The position numbers and the translations under genes were made by a program. DNA of 64,000 bases from Metaphire vulgaris (taxonomy: Eukaryota > Annelida > Clitellata > Crassiclitellata > Megascolecidae), in contig CM030832.1 in assembly GCA_018105865.1 (NCBI GenBank), forward strand, positions 26,862,586 through 26,926,585, written 5' to 3'. Below, one piece after another: positions 36,095 to 62,471 of this stretch. The stretch's first letter is position 1, and the number at the start of each line of letters is the position of its first letter. A model generated the notes under the pieces. The model worked only from the letters and a program-made list of their open reading frames with translations, searched no databases and was not told the origin of the DNA.

Positions 36095-38643
36095 TCAAAA
36101 GGCGGTCTCTGGCCTGCTCTTGAGGTAGTCGGCGATTGAGCGATGTCCTCCGATTCTTCTGAACAGCTGTTCCACTTTTGGATAAGACCTCAAGGCGTCT
36201 GCAGAGGCTCCGAAGATTGGTTCAACGACGGCAAAAAGTGGAGATCGGCCAAAGTCATCTATACATTCAGAAGAGATAATTATGACATCTATTTAACACA
36301 CACTTACACACACACACGCACGCACACACACACACACACGCATATAGATATCGTCAATGCATATTAGTTTAATAGCTGGAAGCAATCTGATCTTTTAGGG
36401 CAGCTCTAGGGCACCGTCAATTCATACCTTTTCCTGGCGTTGACTCAAGACCGTAAAAAATTTACAATGGAACAGGAGGGCAGCGTTTTTACCGGTCCAC
36501 CCTTTATATTAAAACAGAGTAAACTGTTTAATATTTGTGCCTATATATTTAAAATGTCTTTTTCGTATTATTTCTCAGTATATTGTGCCTGACCATCTAG
36601 TTCTAAAATACACTCAAGTCTCAACAATTGAATCTATGTTATGCTAATTGTATAGGCTGGCGCAGACGACGCAGACCCCGTTTGGGAACCCGCGACGCTC
36701 CCCCAAAAAAACTACCCCCCAGTGGGTCTATTCACCCTAGTGGGATCTGGAAATGTCGGTCTGTGGGAACTATGGTACTCATTCCCCCATATTCTGGAAC
36801 CTATCCGCCGCAAATCTTGTTATCATCCTCCATAAAAATACTTTGCTTCGACTGCCTACCTGGATCTACAACCTTGACCACCACAGACTACGGACTATGG
36901 ATTTGCCCAGATTGAGCGCTCGTGAATAAGCTGGTGTAGGCCTACTGCGCCAAGTTTTCGGGCAGCGCTATAGAAATTTCGTCTTAGGGACCGTCCATAA
37001 ATGACGTCACGCACTTGGGGGGTTTCAAACATTTGTAACGATGTGTGACGATGGGGAGGCGAGTTTCCAGAAATGTGACGTCACATAATACTAAATATTG
37101 TTATTAATAAGCCTACCGCAATGCAATGTTACCGCAAAGTTGAACGTATTTTACACTTATAATTCATTTTTTAAAAGAATTTTAAAAAGTGCTGAATTTC
37201 GCTTCAACTATAGGCCTAATAATTAGAATGAGTATTTTCAAACGAATTCGTTGCAATACTCGCTTCATTCAAGAAATAAGTGAATTGAAACATATTACTT
37301 TTGACATTAAAAAGATGTGTTAACGCGTTTTGACGTCATTTTAGGGGGTCTCCCAGGTCTGACTTTTTTGACGAGGAGGGGTCAAACACTGCCAAAATCG
37401 CGTGACGTCATTTTGGACGGCCCGTTACTTACTCAATATTACTATTCTATTCTTCATGACAATTTGTATAGCGCAGTAACATAGCTAGGGCCAACGTCAA
37501 GAGCGCTTTACATCATAAATTACATGGAACAATCGAACGAGATGCTAGAAAGATGCGTCTTTAGTTTAATCGCAAAAGACTCGAAGGAGGTGGTGGTGGT
37601 CACCGAGTCCGGGAGCGAGTTCCATAACAGAGGATTGCCTCGAGTGACGGATCTCTCTCCGAACTTCGCAGTCTTAGACGGAAGAGGGACGTACAGCACG
37701 GATCGCGTACTGGATCTCAGCTGAAGGCGTCGGTCGGTCATCGACGGTCTACGCACTAGGGTCGATAAGTATTCCGGGCAGGTGGAGTCGTGAAGAGCAC
37801 GGAATATCAGCCAACATCGTTGGCTAATTACTAAATTACTAAATTAGGCCTACAGTTCAATCGCTTACCGCAATGAGTTTTCAATCTGTGGTCCATGGAT
37901 CCCTATGGCAAATTGTCAAAGGTTCACAAACAAAGAAAATATTGGAAAAAATAATACATTCATCAGGTTCCAATATTTGAAAAATGAAAATGAAGCCATT
38001 TCTAAACACAACGTAATAAGTATGAGCGTAAAAACCAATGCTGGATGGGATTGGTTTAATTTCTAGGGGAGGGTGGTGGTGGTCCAGCATCAAACAATGA
38101 CATACCAGGGGCTTTGCAGCTTGAAAAGTTTGGAAACTTTTGACTTACCGCGTCACCGACAAGATAATTCTTGTTGCAGAGAAAATTGTCAAGATTCGTC
38201 AAATATGTCGGAAACGTTTTCTCGAAGAACTCCGCGCAAACCTTCGCCTATGCAAAAGAACGGCAGACGCGGTGACCAGTGGCGACGCCAGACGTTTGAG
38301 AGTGAAGGGGTTATGGTGAGCACGTTGAGGAGGTCTGGGAGCAGAGCCCCCAGCGGGGTCCAAGGGCCAAGCCCTGGTAAGAGGGTCAGAGGGGCGAAGC
38401 CCCCTGAAGCTGAACAACTTTTACAACATTAACATTCGTTAGAATTACTATTCCACACGTAATGAGTGCATTAAATAACTTTTAAACAAAATTTTTTATC
38501 TATCCGATAAAATTTCTTGCAAATAGTAACATGGACGACCATGGTGGGTCCCAGTCCATCTGACAAAGACTTTGTTATATAGATATAATATAGGCCTATA
38601 TAAAGGCACTGCTTTCATCAAGAGCATATATATATAAAGCTTG

Positions 38644-38687
<44 letters not shown>

Positions 38688-38930
38688 CTTGTTATATAGA
38701 TATATATAGAGAACGCTTGATGCTTATACTAATATACTAGTAGAGCCGATCCTCAACCATCCCTCTACCACACACCCCCTCACAATAAAAAATTTTCTGC
38801 AATTTTGTACGGATCTCACTTCATAGTGGCCCTTCCGATTGCCGTGGCAAAGATATGTTATTGAGGTGCAAGTTTCTTTTGTGAGAAGCCTCATCCTGTG
38901 GCCTCACCACTCAAACCTGGTGGTGAAATC

Positions 38931-38997
<67 letters not shown>

Positions 38998-39350
38998 GAC
39001 ACTGCAGCGGTCATGGTGTGTGAATTTCTGAATTGAAAGTGGCTTAGGAGGCATTACTGCCTGTATGAAAGCCACTAGGGGCGTCAACGGGGCTTGAACC
39101 CGCTCCGTCAGCCTGACGCTCCAGCGCGTAACCCACTCTGCCATCTTCCGCCTCCGAAGAGGACGTTTTTACCTTTTTCGATTCGTCTTTGCACATAAAT
39201 GCCTCGAACGATTTTTCTCTCAGCTCGGTTAACGCATCGACGACTGAGTCGATGAGCGCTTCTTCCACAGAAGACTTTCCGGATAAACCTGAGATTACGA
39301 AGACACTGCGATAGTCTACCACTACGTAGATAAGTGTGCGTTGTAAACCA

Positions 39351-39410
<60 letters not shown>

Positions 39411-40037
39411 GTATAGCAAAATTTGCCATACAATGCAGACAGCAGAAAACTGCAGAATAACGTGAAAATGTTTGCCATAACAAAACGTAACATGAGCCAG
39501 ACAGCAGAAAACTGCAGAATAAAACCAGTTGACAGTTAGGCCTCTATGTCTGTACATGGGGTGGAACGAATCATGTAACATTTTGAGCCATTAAGTATAG
39601 GGTCCCAACTGGGGAGTCACTACCAACTCAATAGAGGTAGGCCCCACCCCGAAACCAGTTGATGTAGGGTTATGTGCGGGCGGTAGGTGCATATGCAGCA
39701 CCTACATATGCTGTATTCCAGGGTTTGAAAATGCGATTTTAAAAACCTACTGTAGGTTTTTAGATTTTAAAAAATTAGAATTTTCAAAAAAGTCAAATTT
39801 AGGTTTATTAGCTTTTTGTTTTTAAGTCGAAAATGAAAAAAATCCCATATGTAATGCTCTAAACAATGCCATAAACGTTTGTAACTCTCTGCAGATAGTA
39901 GAGCACATGTGAAAACAATGTGGAAAAGGGTCTATGTTGAAGTTGACATGCCAAACTTAAAACCTAAAAACTCAAAAGAACCCTTAAAACCTACATTTCA
40001 TTTCTATATCCACATATATCTGTCAGATGTGCGAGAT

Positions 40038-40117
<80 letters not shown>

Positions 40118-43100
40118 CAGGGGATAATAAAAGCCTTCTCATTCCTCCTTCTCACCTGCTTCCTTGGCAACAAATCTGGCGATGGCTACACTTTGTCCGA
40201 TCATCTTTCCGTCCACCTCAAGAATCGGAAGGCTTCCCCACGGAGTCTCTGAAAACAAACAATTCGTCACATGGTCGAGACATTTTGAGGTAGGCCTAAT
40301 TATTGTTCATTTTCAGCACAGAACCTCCCTTTAACTGTCGTTCTAATTTCTGGCAAACATAGGGTTGCCAGACGTCCTCCAAAAGGAGGACATGACCTTT
40401 TTAGGTCCATGTCCTCCGTCCTCCAGGCGAAGCAAAGAATTGTAAAATGTCCTCCTTTTGAGATTTTGTATGCTATCAATTTTCGTTCTCGCGGTATTGA
40501 CGAATTTCATACGTTTTAGTCCGTTATCTCAGTTTACCCAATCACCGATATTAAAATAGCGTTTTAATAATATTGTCCCAAGTCCCAAAATACTTATGTT
40601 TTTCCAGTCAAATATGTCATCCATTCAAAATCTTAATTTCATTTCGACCTCAGACCCAGTTCCTTCTAAACTAGATTTATTATAATACATAATGTCTTCG
40701 GCTGTAAACGTGAAAACAGTGAAATTAAAATTTGTCATTTTAAAGTTCTTAATTTGAACGCCCGATATTACGGCAATGGCGTCTGCAAAGAGAAAATGCA
40801 AATTTCCATCACAATGAAAAGTCAAGATCCTTCTTCGTCGAAGGACCGAGAATTCAAAGGCAGTGATTTTTTCCATAATCTTCCTGTTCATTGTCCAGGT
40901 TTCGCAATAAATAAGTCAGCACTAGGATGATGTAGCATTGGATGATCGACAACGAGGATCTTTGCTTTGGTTCCTCTGAGAAATGTTGAGATCTCTTAAT
41001 CATGAAAGCTCTTTGTATCTATAAATAATTGCTGTAAAAATGTTTCCAATGTTAAGATTTTCGTATTTATATTAATTTTCATTTGGAACGTCGAATGCGA
41101 TCCTCTGTCCTCCTTTTCGTCTGGCTCTGTCCTCCTTTGGCTAGCCATGCATCAGGCTGGCAAACAGAGCCAGCCCAGGTTCCTGAGTCCTAACCAGGTT
41201 TACAGATGCGCTCCACATTGTGTTTCTGTTTTACTCTTCTAAATTAGACAGATTGTCTGGATGACGCAAAGGACAAGGCTGCTGACACCAGTTGGAATGG
41301 GGATCTTAGGCCTCAAAGAAATTCCAGTGAACAAAATTTGATCAAGTGGATTATTCTCTCTATAAATCATTTTTATCTCTATATATAATTTCTTCTCTTG
41401 CCTTATTTGACTATTTTCTCCAATTCTTCTGTAACTCTTTGCTCTCCGCATTATATGGCTCCATAGTTCTTTATGTTTTCAGGCCAAAGATGTCAACATT
41501 TCAGGTTCTTAACGTGAGTTTTCCCGAACTCGCACTATTCTACCTTCCATTATATATTATCAGTGCTGTCCGAAGTCTCTACCGAACTTGTCACGATGAA
41601 TGGCGTTCATCATTTTTCTTCAGGATACATTTCCTTCAGTTTCGTAACATTGCACTTTGTTGATACCCCCCGGACCCCATCCAGGGGATTCTCAAGATCC
41701 TTCTGTAACACCATAATTTAGGATTAACCTTTTTTCATAATCTTCCTGAAATGCCATTGACCAGGTTTTTTGCTCGTCATAAGATGAAAAAGGATGATGT
41801 AGCATTGGATTTTGCTCGTCAGCTTGCACTCTCTGGGGCCTCCTTCTCAAAGATGCCCTTTCATCTTCCAAAATTCTTTTGCCATGCCTATTCTCCACTT
41901 ATCTCCTTCCACTTATTTCCAACGACCTGTCGTTGTTCCACAAACTCCCAATGTTTGCGTTCTTTATTTGCTAGTTTTTCAGGCTGGCATAGCCAAGTGA
42001 TGGCCTGACTCCAGGTTCCTAACCTAAAGATGCGCTGCGTTTGTGTTTAATTTTTCTTCTTGTTTTGTGGACAGTCGCTGGATGACGGGGGGCACGGCTG
42101 CTGACACCGGTTGGAATGGGGGATCTGTATGCCTCAAAGAAATTCATGAACAAAATATTCAAATGGATTCTTCTCTCTCTAAATCATTTTTATCTCTGAT
42201 GACTTTTTGCTCACCAGGCCTAAAAAGGTGGACTGCCTGTAACGTTTTTGCTCGTCATTATAAACTCTGGGGCCCCATGGCTGATGCAGGCCAAATTGTT
42301 CAACATTTCTTAGCCACTGTTTTGTCCTTTGAACTCGAACGGATGAGGATGTCAGCTCTGTCTTGAACTGAATCAGAGGCGTCATTTGAATGGCGTTCAT
42401 CACACTTAAAATGTCAGGATTTATAATGTATTAACTTATTTCAACGAAAAGGAAAAACCATTGTTCCACAAAAAAAACAATGTTTGCGTTTTTGTTGGTA
42501 TGATACAACGTAACAGCCTACTGATGACGAGCAAAAAAAAAAAAAGTCTTCAGTTTAGGACTAAAGATGCTGTTGCATTACATTTAATTATTCTTGTTTT
42601 AAAAAACTCGAAAGAAAAGTGTGATGTCGCTTTGTCTTGAACTGAATCGTCCGTTTTGATCCGTTTCTGTTTAGTTTTGTTCTTGGAACGGCATGGTTAA
42701 TGCCATAGAACCTAGTACCTACGTGTTTGAGCACGGGCCCGAAGCAATGAGGCTACCGTTCTGCTGAAAAACAGGGAGAATTCTGAGATTCTGAACTGTC
42801 CGCCACCTTCAGATGACTCTTCTGTCTTCTGGACGTGCCTGACAGCTCTTTCCTGCTCCCCTAAATTCACTCTGCCTACAGTGTACATTGAGCTTCGTAT
42901 TGTAAGTCTTAATCGAGTGGTCATATGAACAAATGTTCTTACTCGGTTTGAGCGTCGGCCAGTCCTGCTTCTCGATGAGTTTGTCTTCGTAGTTGATTCC
43001 TGCAGCGGCGAACACTAGACGGATCGTCTCCGCACGACCTCTTCCGTTGAAGTAGACGAGCTTGTAGCGACCACCGGACGACGCGGCTCTTCTAATGGCA

Positions 43101-43126
43101 GTCGACCCAGTTGACTTGTAAGACAT
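36095..43126 (-). CDS. Sigma-class glutathione S-transferase, gene 2 (one-base frameshift in last exon)
   Basis: Minus-strand exons: 42943-43126 (ATG at 43126), 40156-40248, 39173-39288, 38149-38247 and 36095-36258 (TGA). Exons 2-4 are 93, 116 and 99 nt, identical to gene 1. Seen: [13 protein letters not shown] with catalytic Tyr25, [41 protein letters not shown], then LADLHF and [10 protein letters not shown] at the C-terminus. With the last exon restored it would be 218 aa. The last exon is 164 nt against 165 in gene 1: a run of five A (36233-36237) reads one base short, shifting the frame right after LADLHF. Role as for gene 1: glutathione conjugation or isomerisation. The N-terminal extension differs completely (Ser/Arg-rich here, Cys-rich in gene 1). 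Either a recent pseudogene or a sequencing error in a homopolymer. Confidence 0.88.
36310..36342. repeat. (CA)n microsatellite
   Basis: Short CA run in the last intron of GST gene 2. Confidence 0.85.
36840..36985 (+). repeat. SINE-like repeat, second copy
   Basis: Matches 11240-11393 over most of its length. Ends GAAATTTCGTCTTA, immediately against the Harbinger-like MITE at 36987. Confidence 0.65.
36987..37424. mobile_element. Harbinger-like MITE, family 2, copy 2
   Basis: Ends GGGACCGTCCATAAATGACG / CGTCATTTTGGACGGCCC, flanked by TTA on both sides (36984-36986, 37425-37427). Interior similar to 15387-15803. Confidence 0.8.
37440..37800 (-). mobile_element. CR1/L2-type LINE 3' end
   Basis: Minus strand reads [20 protein letters not shown], then IKLKTHL, the conserved C-terminus of CR1/L2 ORF2 (compare the block near 1845). 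In GST gene 2 intron 4. Confidence 0.8.
38277..38420. mobile_element. Probable hAT-type MITE fragment, one end only
   Basis: CAGTGGCGACGCCAGACG at 38277 looks like a hAT terminus; G-rich body to about 38410. No matching right end or duplication found. Only 30 bp from the GST gene 2 exon 4 acceptor. Confidence 0.4.
38645..38690. repeat. (TA)n microsatellite
   Basis: TA run in GST gene 2 intron 3. Confidence 0.9.
38930..39160 (-). repeat. tRNA-derived SINE with TCA tail
   Basis: Minus strand: A box TGGCAGAGTGGG (39132-39143) and B box GGGTTCAAGCCC (39090-39101), then a body with TGGCTTTCATACAGGCAGTA and a (TCA)n tail at 38933-38998. The head lies only about a dozen bases from the GST gene 2 exon 3 donor. 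A headless relative is at 57890-58020. Confidence 0.72.
39353..39414. repeat. (GT)n microsatellite
   Basis: GT run in GST gene 2 intron 2, 65 bp upstream of exon 3 on the minus strand. Confidence 0.95.
40038..40115. repeat. (GA)n microsatellite
   Basis: GA run in GST gene 2 intron 2, about 40 bp after exon 2. Confidence 0.95.
40362..41160. mobile_element. Possible hAT-type element with GTCCTCC motifs
   Basis: GGGTTGCCAGACGTCCTCC at 40363 and, inverted, GTCCTCCTTTGGCTAGCC...GGCTGGCAAAC near 41120-41165; GGAGGAC motifs at both ends. The borders do not pair cleanly, and TGGCAAACA occurs on both sides. Suggestive only. Confidence 0.35.
40860..42200. repeat. Diverged direct duplication in GST gene 2 intron 1
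   Basis: Blocks at 40868-40945 and 41247-41388 (CATAATCTTCCTG, AGGATGATGTAGCATTGGAT; GCTGCTGACACC, AATCATTTTTATCTCT) reappear in the same order at 41731-41810 and 42070-42196, about 820-860 bp away. Non-coding. Confidence 0.7.
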
Positions 43127-43254
43127 TTTGCTGTGCACTGATTAAAACCGAAAACTATCGTATGCTTTACGAACGGCTTGAGTCTGTTTCTCGGTGCCTG
43201 TGGCCCAACCAATCGAATGTGCTCTTGTATATATTTTTTAGCGATCATTTATAG

Positions 43255-44530
43255 GTTTTGATGGACCCAGTGTATAGAGCTGAGATTTTGTTTAGTCACC
43301 ATTCTTCAGTATATTAGGCCTACACAAGCGGTCTTGTCGTGTGGAGTCTATAGCAACATCGCTTTCGGTGTAATTTGTTCGTCAGTTTCTATTTACCTTC
43401 GCTCTATGGTGAATCCATGGAGTCCTACTTGGTTTACCTTGCCAAATCCTCTTTATGTCGTTAGTTAGTCCAATCAACACCGCGCAGAGCAGTTCCTGCC
43501 AGAAAAAACAGCATTAGAACTAAGAACTAACGAGGTCAATCTGTGTAATCCCAGATGGAGTAATGCGTGGCATAGACCTATCTTGGATATTTTCACACAG
43601 GCTTACTTAGCCTCCTAAACCACTTAAAATTAGATTATTATTAAAGAATTATTATTTTTAGTTCTTAAATTATTATTACCTTAACCCTATTATTATTATT
43701 AACCCGAACCGAACCGAATTATTAAACTTCATGGATAAACAAATTCAGTTCATAATGATTCCACGTTAGACTCAGAACCTGAATCTATCCCCCAAAGTCT
43801 TGGGCTCAATTTCCCATTTAAAAAATTAAAATTTTATTTGACTCTTTACAAATCCAGTTGCTAATTTTGTCCACTGTTTTAAATTAGTAATATATTCAGA
43901 TGTTTATCCTTTTGCAGCTTACAGGTACTATTACAGCCATTGAATACGTCACAACCAGCTGCTATTTTGAATGCAACGATTTACAATTTTTATAACACAA
44001 AAATTTGATAAAATTAAGCATTTTTTGCAAATTTTAGTTAGTAAAATTTTGCAAAATTTTACCTGAATTTACTACTTTTGAAGAACCCGAAATTTGAATG
44101 TTTTGATATTTTTGGCAAATTTTCAAGGTAAACAAAGAACCATTAACCATTACAAATTATTGTTTTCATTCCTTTGCAAGAACCTAACCCCAAATGAACC
44201 CAAAGTCTTGAATCCATTCCCAGTCTCTACTTAAAATCACATTAGTAGCATCATTTAGCTTATTAATATTATTATATTATTATTATTAAAGCAAAATTAT
44301 TATTATTATTTTTTAGGCCTACTAGGCTATATTACAACTAAATGGATATAGAAATTCAGGCCTAATGATTCCAGAGACTTGCTGTAAAAATCAAATTTAG
44401 AGGATGTGATTTTACTAGGAAACCAGTAAAATCCGTGAAACAGAGAGTATGATTCCATGTCGAAAGTGTGAACCCATGTGAGAATAATTGTCAAGGATAC
44501 AGGTCTTTACAAAATACCCTCAGTTCTATC
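43255..44530. other. Intergenic AT-rich DNA, nothing recognised
   Basis: Region upstream of GST gene 2. Poor in ORFs, with scattered (ATT)n. No element ends or genes seen. Confidence 0.5.
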
Positions 44531-44535
44531 GGGAA

Positions 44536-44698
44536 CAGTGTTTAATCTGGACTCCTGGACTCCGGGGAAACTGAAAAAGCCGGGGGGAAACTGACAAAGC
44601 CAGGGGGAATTCTGCTAGGGGCCGCTGTTAGTCCATGTAGTATTCCAAAATCGGGGAAAAGGGCAATTCCCCCCGGAAACGACCTAGATTAAACACTG
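44536..44698. mobile_element. hAT-type MITE, CAGTGTTTAATCTGG ends, copy 2
   Basis: Ends CAGTGTTTAATCTGGAC and CTAGATTAAACACTG; flanking octamers ATCGGGAA and ATCGGGAG. The interior matches 18373-18564 (TCTGCTAGGGGCCGCTGTTA). Confidence 0.87.
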
Positions 44699-44814
44699 AT
44701 CGGGAGATCATAAGGTGCTCGTTGTTGTTGTCATCTTCAGACGCTGAACTTATGTTGCAATGGCCAAAGCATCACGGCCGAACTAAGCTTCTGTTTCACA
44801 ATTAAACCTACAGA

Positions 44815-45233
44815 CAGGCTTTTGTGTTGGAAATTGGGCACTGTGCCCGTGGTCCCGCGCATCTAAGGGACCCCGCGCGCTTCAACCTGTTTTAAGACAT
44901 TTACAGCCTTTTACAGCCTGTTAATATGTTAATAGGCCTACTTAGTTAACTGTCAGCAATCAGCACGTGGAATGTGCATTAATTGACAATCTGACTCCTG
45001 TTTGGTTGTGATGTGAACAAATGATCGTCCGCTCTTTCTGTAAATCTTTTTGATTTTTATTTCTATGATTTGTAAAGACATGATGTCACGACTGACTGAC
45101 TGCCAGTCTGCCACTTTAGTGACGAGTCCATGACTTGGGCAGCTGGGCTCTTTACGTGAGATGATCTCGGATCCAGCCCATCCGGGGCCCCGCAGACCGC
45201 CAGGTGCCCTGGACATGGTAAAAGACGGGCCTG
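44815..45233. mobile_element. hAT-type element, CAGGC ends
   Basis: Exact 8-bp duplication CCTACAGA (44807-44814, 45234-45241). Ends CAGGCTTTTGTG and the complement of CAGGCCCGTCTTTT. Non-coding, 419 bp. Confidence 0.75.
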
Positions 45234-45404
45234 CCTACAGAGCGTGTGGGTGAATAGGAAATTTGCCTACTGGATAGGCTACAGGGTTATTTCTAGGATT
45301 GTCAATTTGGGGGTATTGGTATTTTCTGGGATGCCCTGCCGAAAGTGTGACCAGGTCCCTTCAGATGCTGAAGGAGGCTCGGGCCAGTTGGAATTTTGAA
45401 GCCT

Positions 45405-45680
45405 CTCCTAGCCTTCCAAAAATTAAAATTTTGTCAAGCAAAAAAAGGTAATCACCCAATTTTGAGGACCACAGGATACCTTTCTAGCTTTCCCAAAATT
45501 GTTGACAAGCAAAGAAAGTCATCGCCAAATTTTGAGGCCTCTCCTAGTAGTAGCTATCTAGCTCTCCCAAAATTCTAGACAAGGAAAAAAGGGAGACCCC
45601 CAACAGATGGAGGCCTGGGCCAAATGGCCCTCCTGGCCCCCTCTGAATGCCCCCCCGCGAGTGTGACAAACAAAAAAAGT
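45405..45680. repeat. Degenerate tandem repeat of about 85 bp
   Basis: Three to four units beginning CTCTCCTAG and containing TTGTTGACAAGCAAAGAAAG-like and CCAAATTTTGAGG blocks. Possibly the interior of an unidentified MITE; a further decayed element with CAGTGGTGTAGC / GCTACGCCTCTG ends spans 45731-45944 but its flanks do not match. Confidence 0.5.
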
Positions 45681-46184
45681 CATCTGGCTCTCTCAGCTTG
45701 GGGTTGTTGGTCTCAGATTGGGGCATGGGCAGTGGTGTAGCAATATGCTCGGGGGCCCTTTCCAGAGACGATGTAACAAATTTGCAAAAATCTTGACCTT
45801 TTTTTGCTTGTCAGTCTTGTTGACGACCTTTTTTTGCTGGACTTTAGAACTTTGTAAAAAAAATTGTTTGCTCGGTTTGGGGGCCCTTTGCATGTCGGGG
45901 GCCCTTGGCATTTGGCCAGGTCGTCCATATGGCTGCTACGCCTCTGTTTGGGCCACCCTTTATATAATATTATACAACTTGATATGATGTTGTACGTTTT
46001 TCTTCAAATTTTTTTACAAATGTGTTCACAGTAGAAAGTTGAGTCCATTCAACAAATAGATTCATCACATACAATTTCATATTTAATTTTAGTGCAAGAA
46101 TTAGATGACAAGCAAAATTTTGTGAAACTTTGTCAATGATCACTTGAAAGCAAACGTCAATCTTCAGCGACTGTTGAGGTTCTA

Positions 46185-60132
<13,948 letters not shown>

Positions 60133-60153
60133 ATTCACAACGACCCAAGTCTA

Positions 60154-60500
60154 AGACAAAAATTCAGCCACTCTGTTACTACTACAAAAACAAAATGTTC
60201 ACATACATTTGCTACCGACATTACAATATTAGCGCTATAAAAGTCCAGTGATGTCAAACAATGAACTACGAGTGCATCACAAGTCGTCGTTTCAAATAAA
60301 CGTCAACGATCAAATCTGAAATAATAAATCGATTGAACTGCTAAGTTTTCAGCGTAAACAGGATTTCAAAAAACGTCAAATAAAATATATTTAAAATATT
60401 GGAGGAAAAAACTTACATCCCAAACCGGCAATTAGATACAGATTAGTAAGTAAGTCGGTACAAATAGACTCTACGAATGAGCTTTATTCTTCAAGTATTT
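60154..60500 (-). other. Probable 5' UTR intron and upstream exon of TMEM209
   Basis: An acceptor-like TTTTTGTCTTAG ends at 60154 (minus strand), 21 bp before the ATG, and a GTAAGT donor lies at about 60411-60416. Together they suggest a non-coding first exon above 60417 and a 5' UTR intron of about 260 bp. No TATA box seen. Confidence 0.4.
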
Positions 60501-61100
60501 AGATTTTAGAGTTATTTAAACAGAGCAGCATTATTTCGATATTTTAAACTGTAAATGTCCGTTCCAGTATACCGGTATTATAAATGCCCGTTCCAGTATA
60601 CCGGTATTACTCAGTAGGTTAATGTTTTGTATTCAGAACAGACTCGTTGGTCAAAATATTAGAAAAATAACAGAAACTATGATTTAGAAACTTTTGCCAA
60701 TTTCTTATAAGTGCAAATTAGCTGTACAAATTTATTCATTTTAACATAACACTATTTCTACCTAGCATTATGTGCAAGTAAATAAAATGAAGTTGAAACG
60801 TTTTTATTTAGCATTGGCATTATTGGAAATTTGGGGCAATTCTTTTTAAGGAATTTGAGTTAGTAATGGTGCTTTGCTGTTTCCAGTCCACGATTTCCTG
60901 TTTCGTTTAGACTTGTTCTTGTTCAATGTAGGCCGTGATTTCTTGAAAATGTTTGGTTTTCTCAGGTAAAAGCTCATGTGTTGTTATCTTATAACTATTT
61001 GAGATTTTGTACTCCTACATGTACTATCAAAAACCAACTATCAAAAGTCTATCATGCAAAAGCCTACTACGTTCATATTCGTGACCTTCGCCGCCTACGC
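60500..61100. other. Region upstream of TMEM209, nothing recognised
   Basis: AT-rich; ATACCGGTAT occurs twice (about 60570-60607) within a short tandem repeat GTCCGTTCCAGTATACCGGT-like. No gene found. Confidence 0.4.
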
Positions 61101-61399
61101 CTCGAGAATTCGAAAAATCTATTGTAATTAACATTGCTCTAGCACAACGAAACGGTACAGAATGTGGCATTCTCTCCAGTAATAATTTTCTTTGATTGGT
61201 CAACCAGTGGTTGGACTAAGACTATACCTTCCGTAGTCTGAAGCAAACTTTGTTTTAAGCGATTAGGTGACGCATAGTAGGCCTATGTTAATCTTTTAAT
61301 GACGTCGGTTTTGGGTCTACCTGTTTGTTACCGTTTTAAACGTTTTTCTTCGTTGTGCTAGAGCAATGTTAATTACGATAGATTTTTCGAATTCTCGAG
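61101..61399. mobile_element. MITE-like element with 51-bp inverted repeats
   Basis: 61101-61151 (CTCGAGAATTCGAAAAATCT...) and 61349-61399 are near-perfect reverse complements. Length 299 bp, non-coding. No clear target duplication, so the superfamily is open. Confidence 0.75.
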
Positions 61400-61695
61400 T
61401 AAATCTTCTCAACTTTCGTATTTTTACTTCCTTCGTAGGCTACCTTAAATATTAAGAAAGTTACATCACTTCAAAATCTAACGGGATTTATTGGCACAGT
61501 ATTTTTGCATAACTGTTCAACATTTTTCTTCACTCTTCAATGTGGATGTTGGTGCAAATTTCCTTTGCAAGATTCCCTCCCTCTGTGGTCTTCACATTGA
61601 CTGAAAAGTGTCTTAACAGAAAAGACTCTTCGCCCCAAAGCGTCCGGATGTTGTATGAAATTACCATCAAGAACCAGCATCAAGAATCAACATCA

Positions 61696-62200
61696 ACCAT
61701 TTTTCGTGGCATTTCGAACGCTCTAGAATAAAATTGAGGCTGAATATACTGATTATTCTAGTACGGTTTGATGCAATATGTAGATGGAGACTCAAGAAAA
61801 TGTGGATATAATTCGTTTCATCACTCTTCTGAATTTTTGCATATCTATAGCTTACTGTAGCAATAGTCCTTCTGCAGGCCAATGTCAAACAGGGTATCAT
61901 TTTTATAATATTTTTGTGGTCTGTAAAACCTGTGATACAAGAAACTAGCTATCTTAAGACCACTCTTATCTCTCGATCAACTTTGTAGACATTTGACAGA
62001 AAATAGATTTCTGGAAGACTTTTCATAGTGTCGTTTGAAATAGCTCACCATTTTGCGTGGCATTTGGAACGCTCTAGAATAAAACTGAAGTAGAATATAT
62101 TGACTGTTCTAGTATGGTATGATGCAATGAAGATGGAGAAACAAGAAAATGTGGATATAATTCGTTTCATCACTCTTCTGAACTTTTGCATATCTATAGC
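61696..62200. repeat. Direct repeat of about 155 bp, two copies 350 bp apart
   Basis: 61696-61850 and 62046-62200 share ACCATTTT-CGTGGCATTT, AACGCTCTAGAATAAAA and AATGTGGATATAATTCGTTT, then ATCACTCTTCTGAA and GCATATCTATAGCT, with about 10% differences. Confidence 0.9.
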
Positions 62201-62471
62201 TGGACAGATCGGGACAGATGTTGGGTTGACTTGATAAGCCAGGTCCCATTGCGACGCCTGGCCTGCACTTGTACATCTGCCAGAAAACACTGGATTGGGT
62301 TGACACTAGCTGTACAGGTCTCTAGAAGTGCCTGGCTTAGCCACCGATGGACCGATGGCCACAAAACCGGGGGTCAGCACCTGCTCCTACGGGCAGTGAG
62401 CCTATATATGAGCCATTACCTTTACCTAATTACAACTGTTACATCAACTGTAACAAGTTTTTAATAATAAT

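Noticed and set aside
39050..39145. tRNA gene
   Set aside because: A and B boxes are present but the arms do not fold, and a SINE body with tail follows.
62186..62464. 92-codon frame near 62.2 kb
   Set aside because: No family recognised and its start lies inside the 155-bp direct repeat; probably a decayed repeat.
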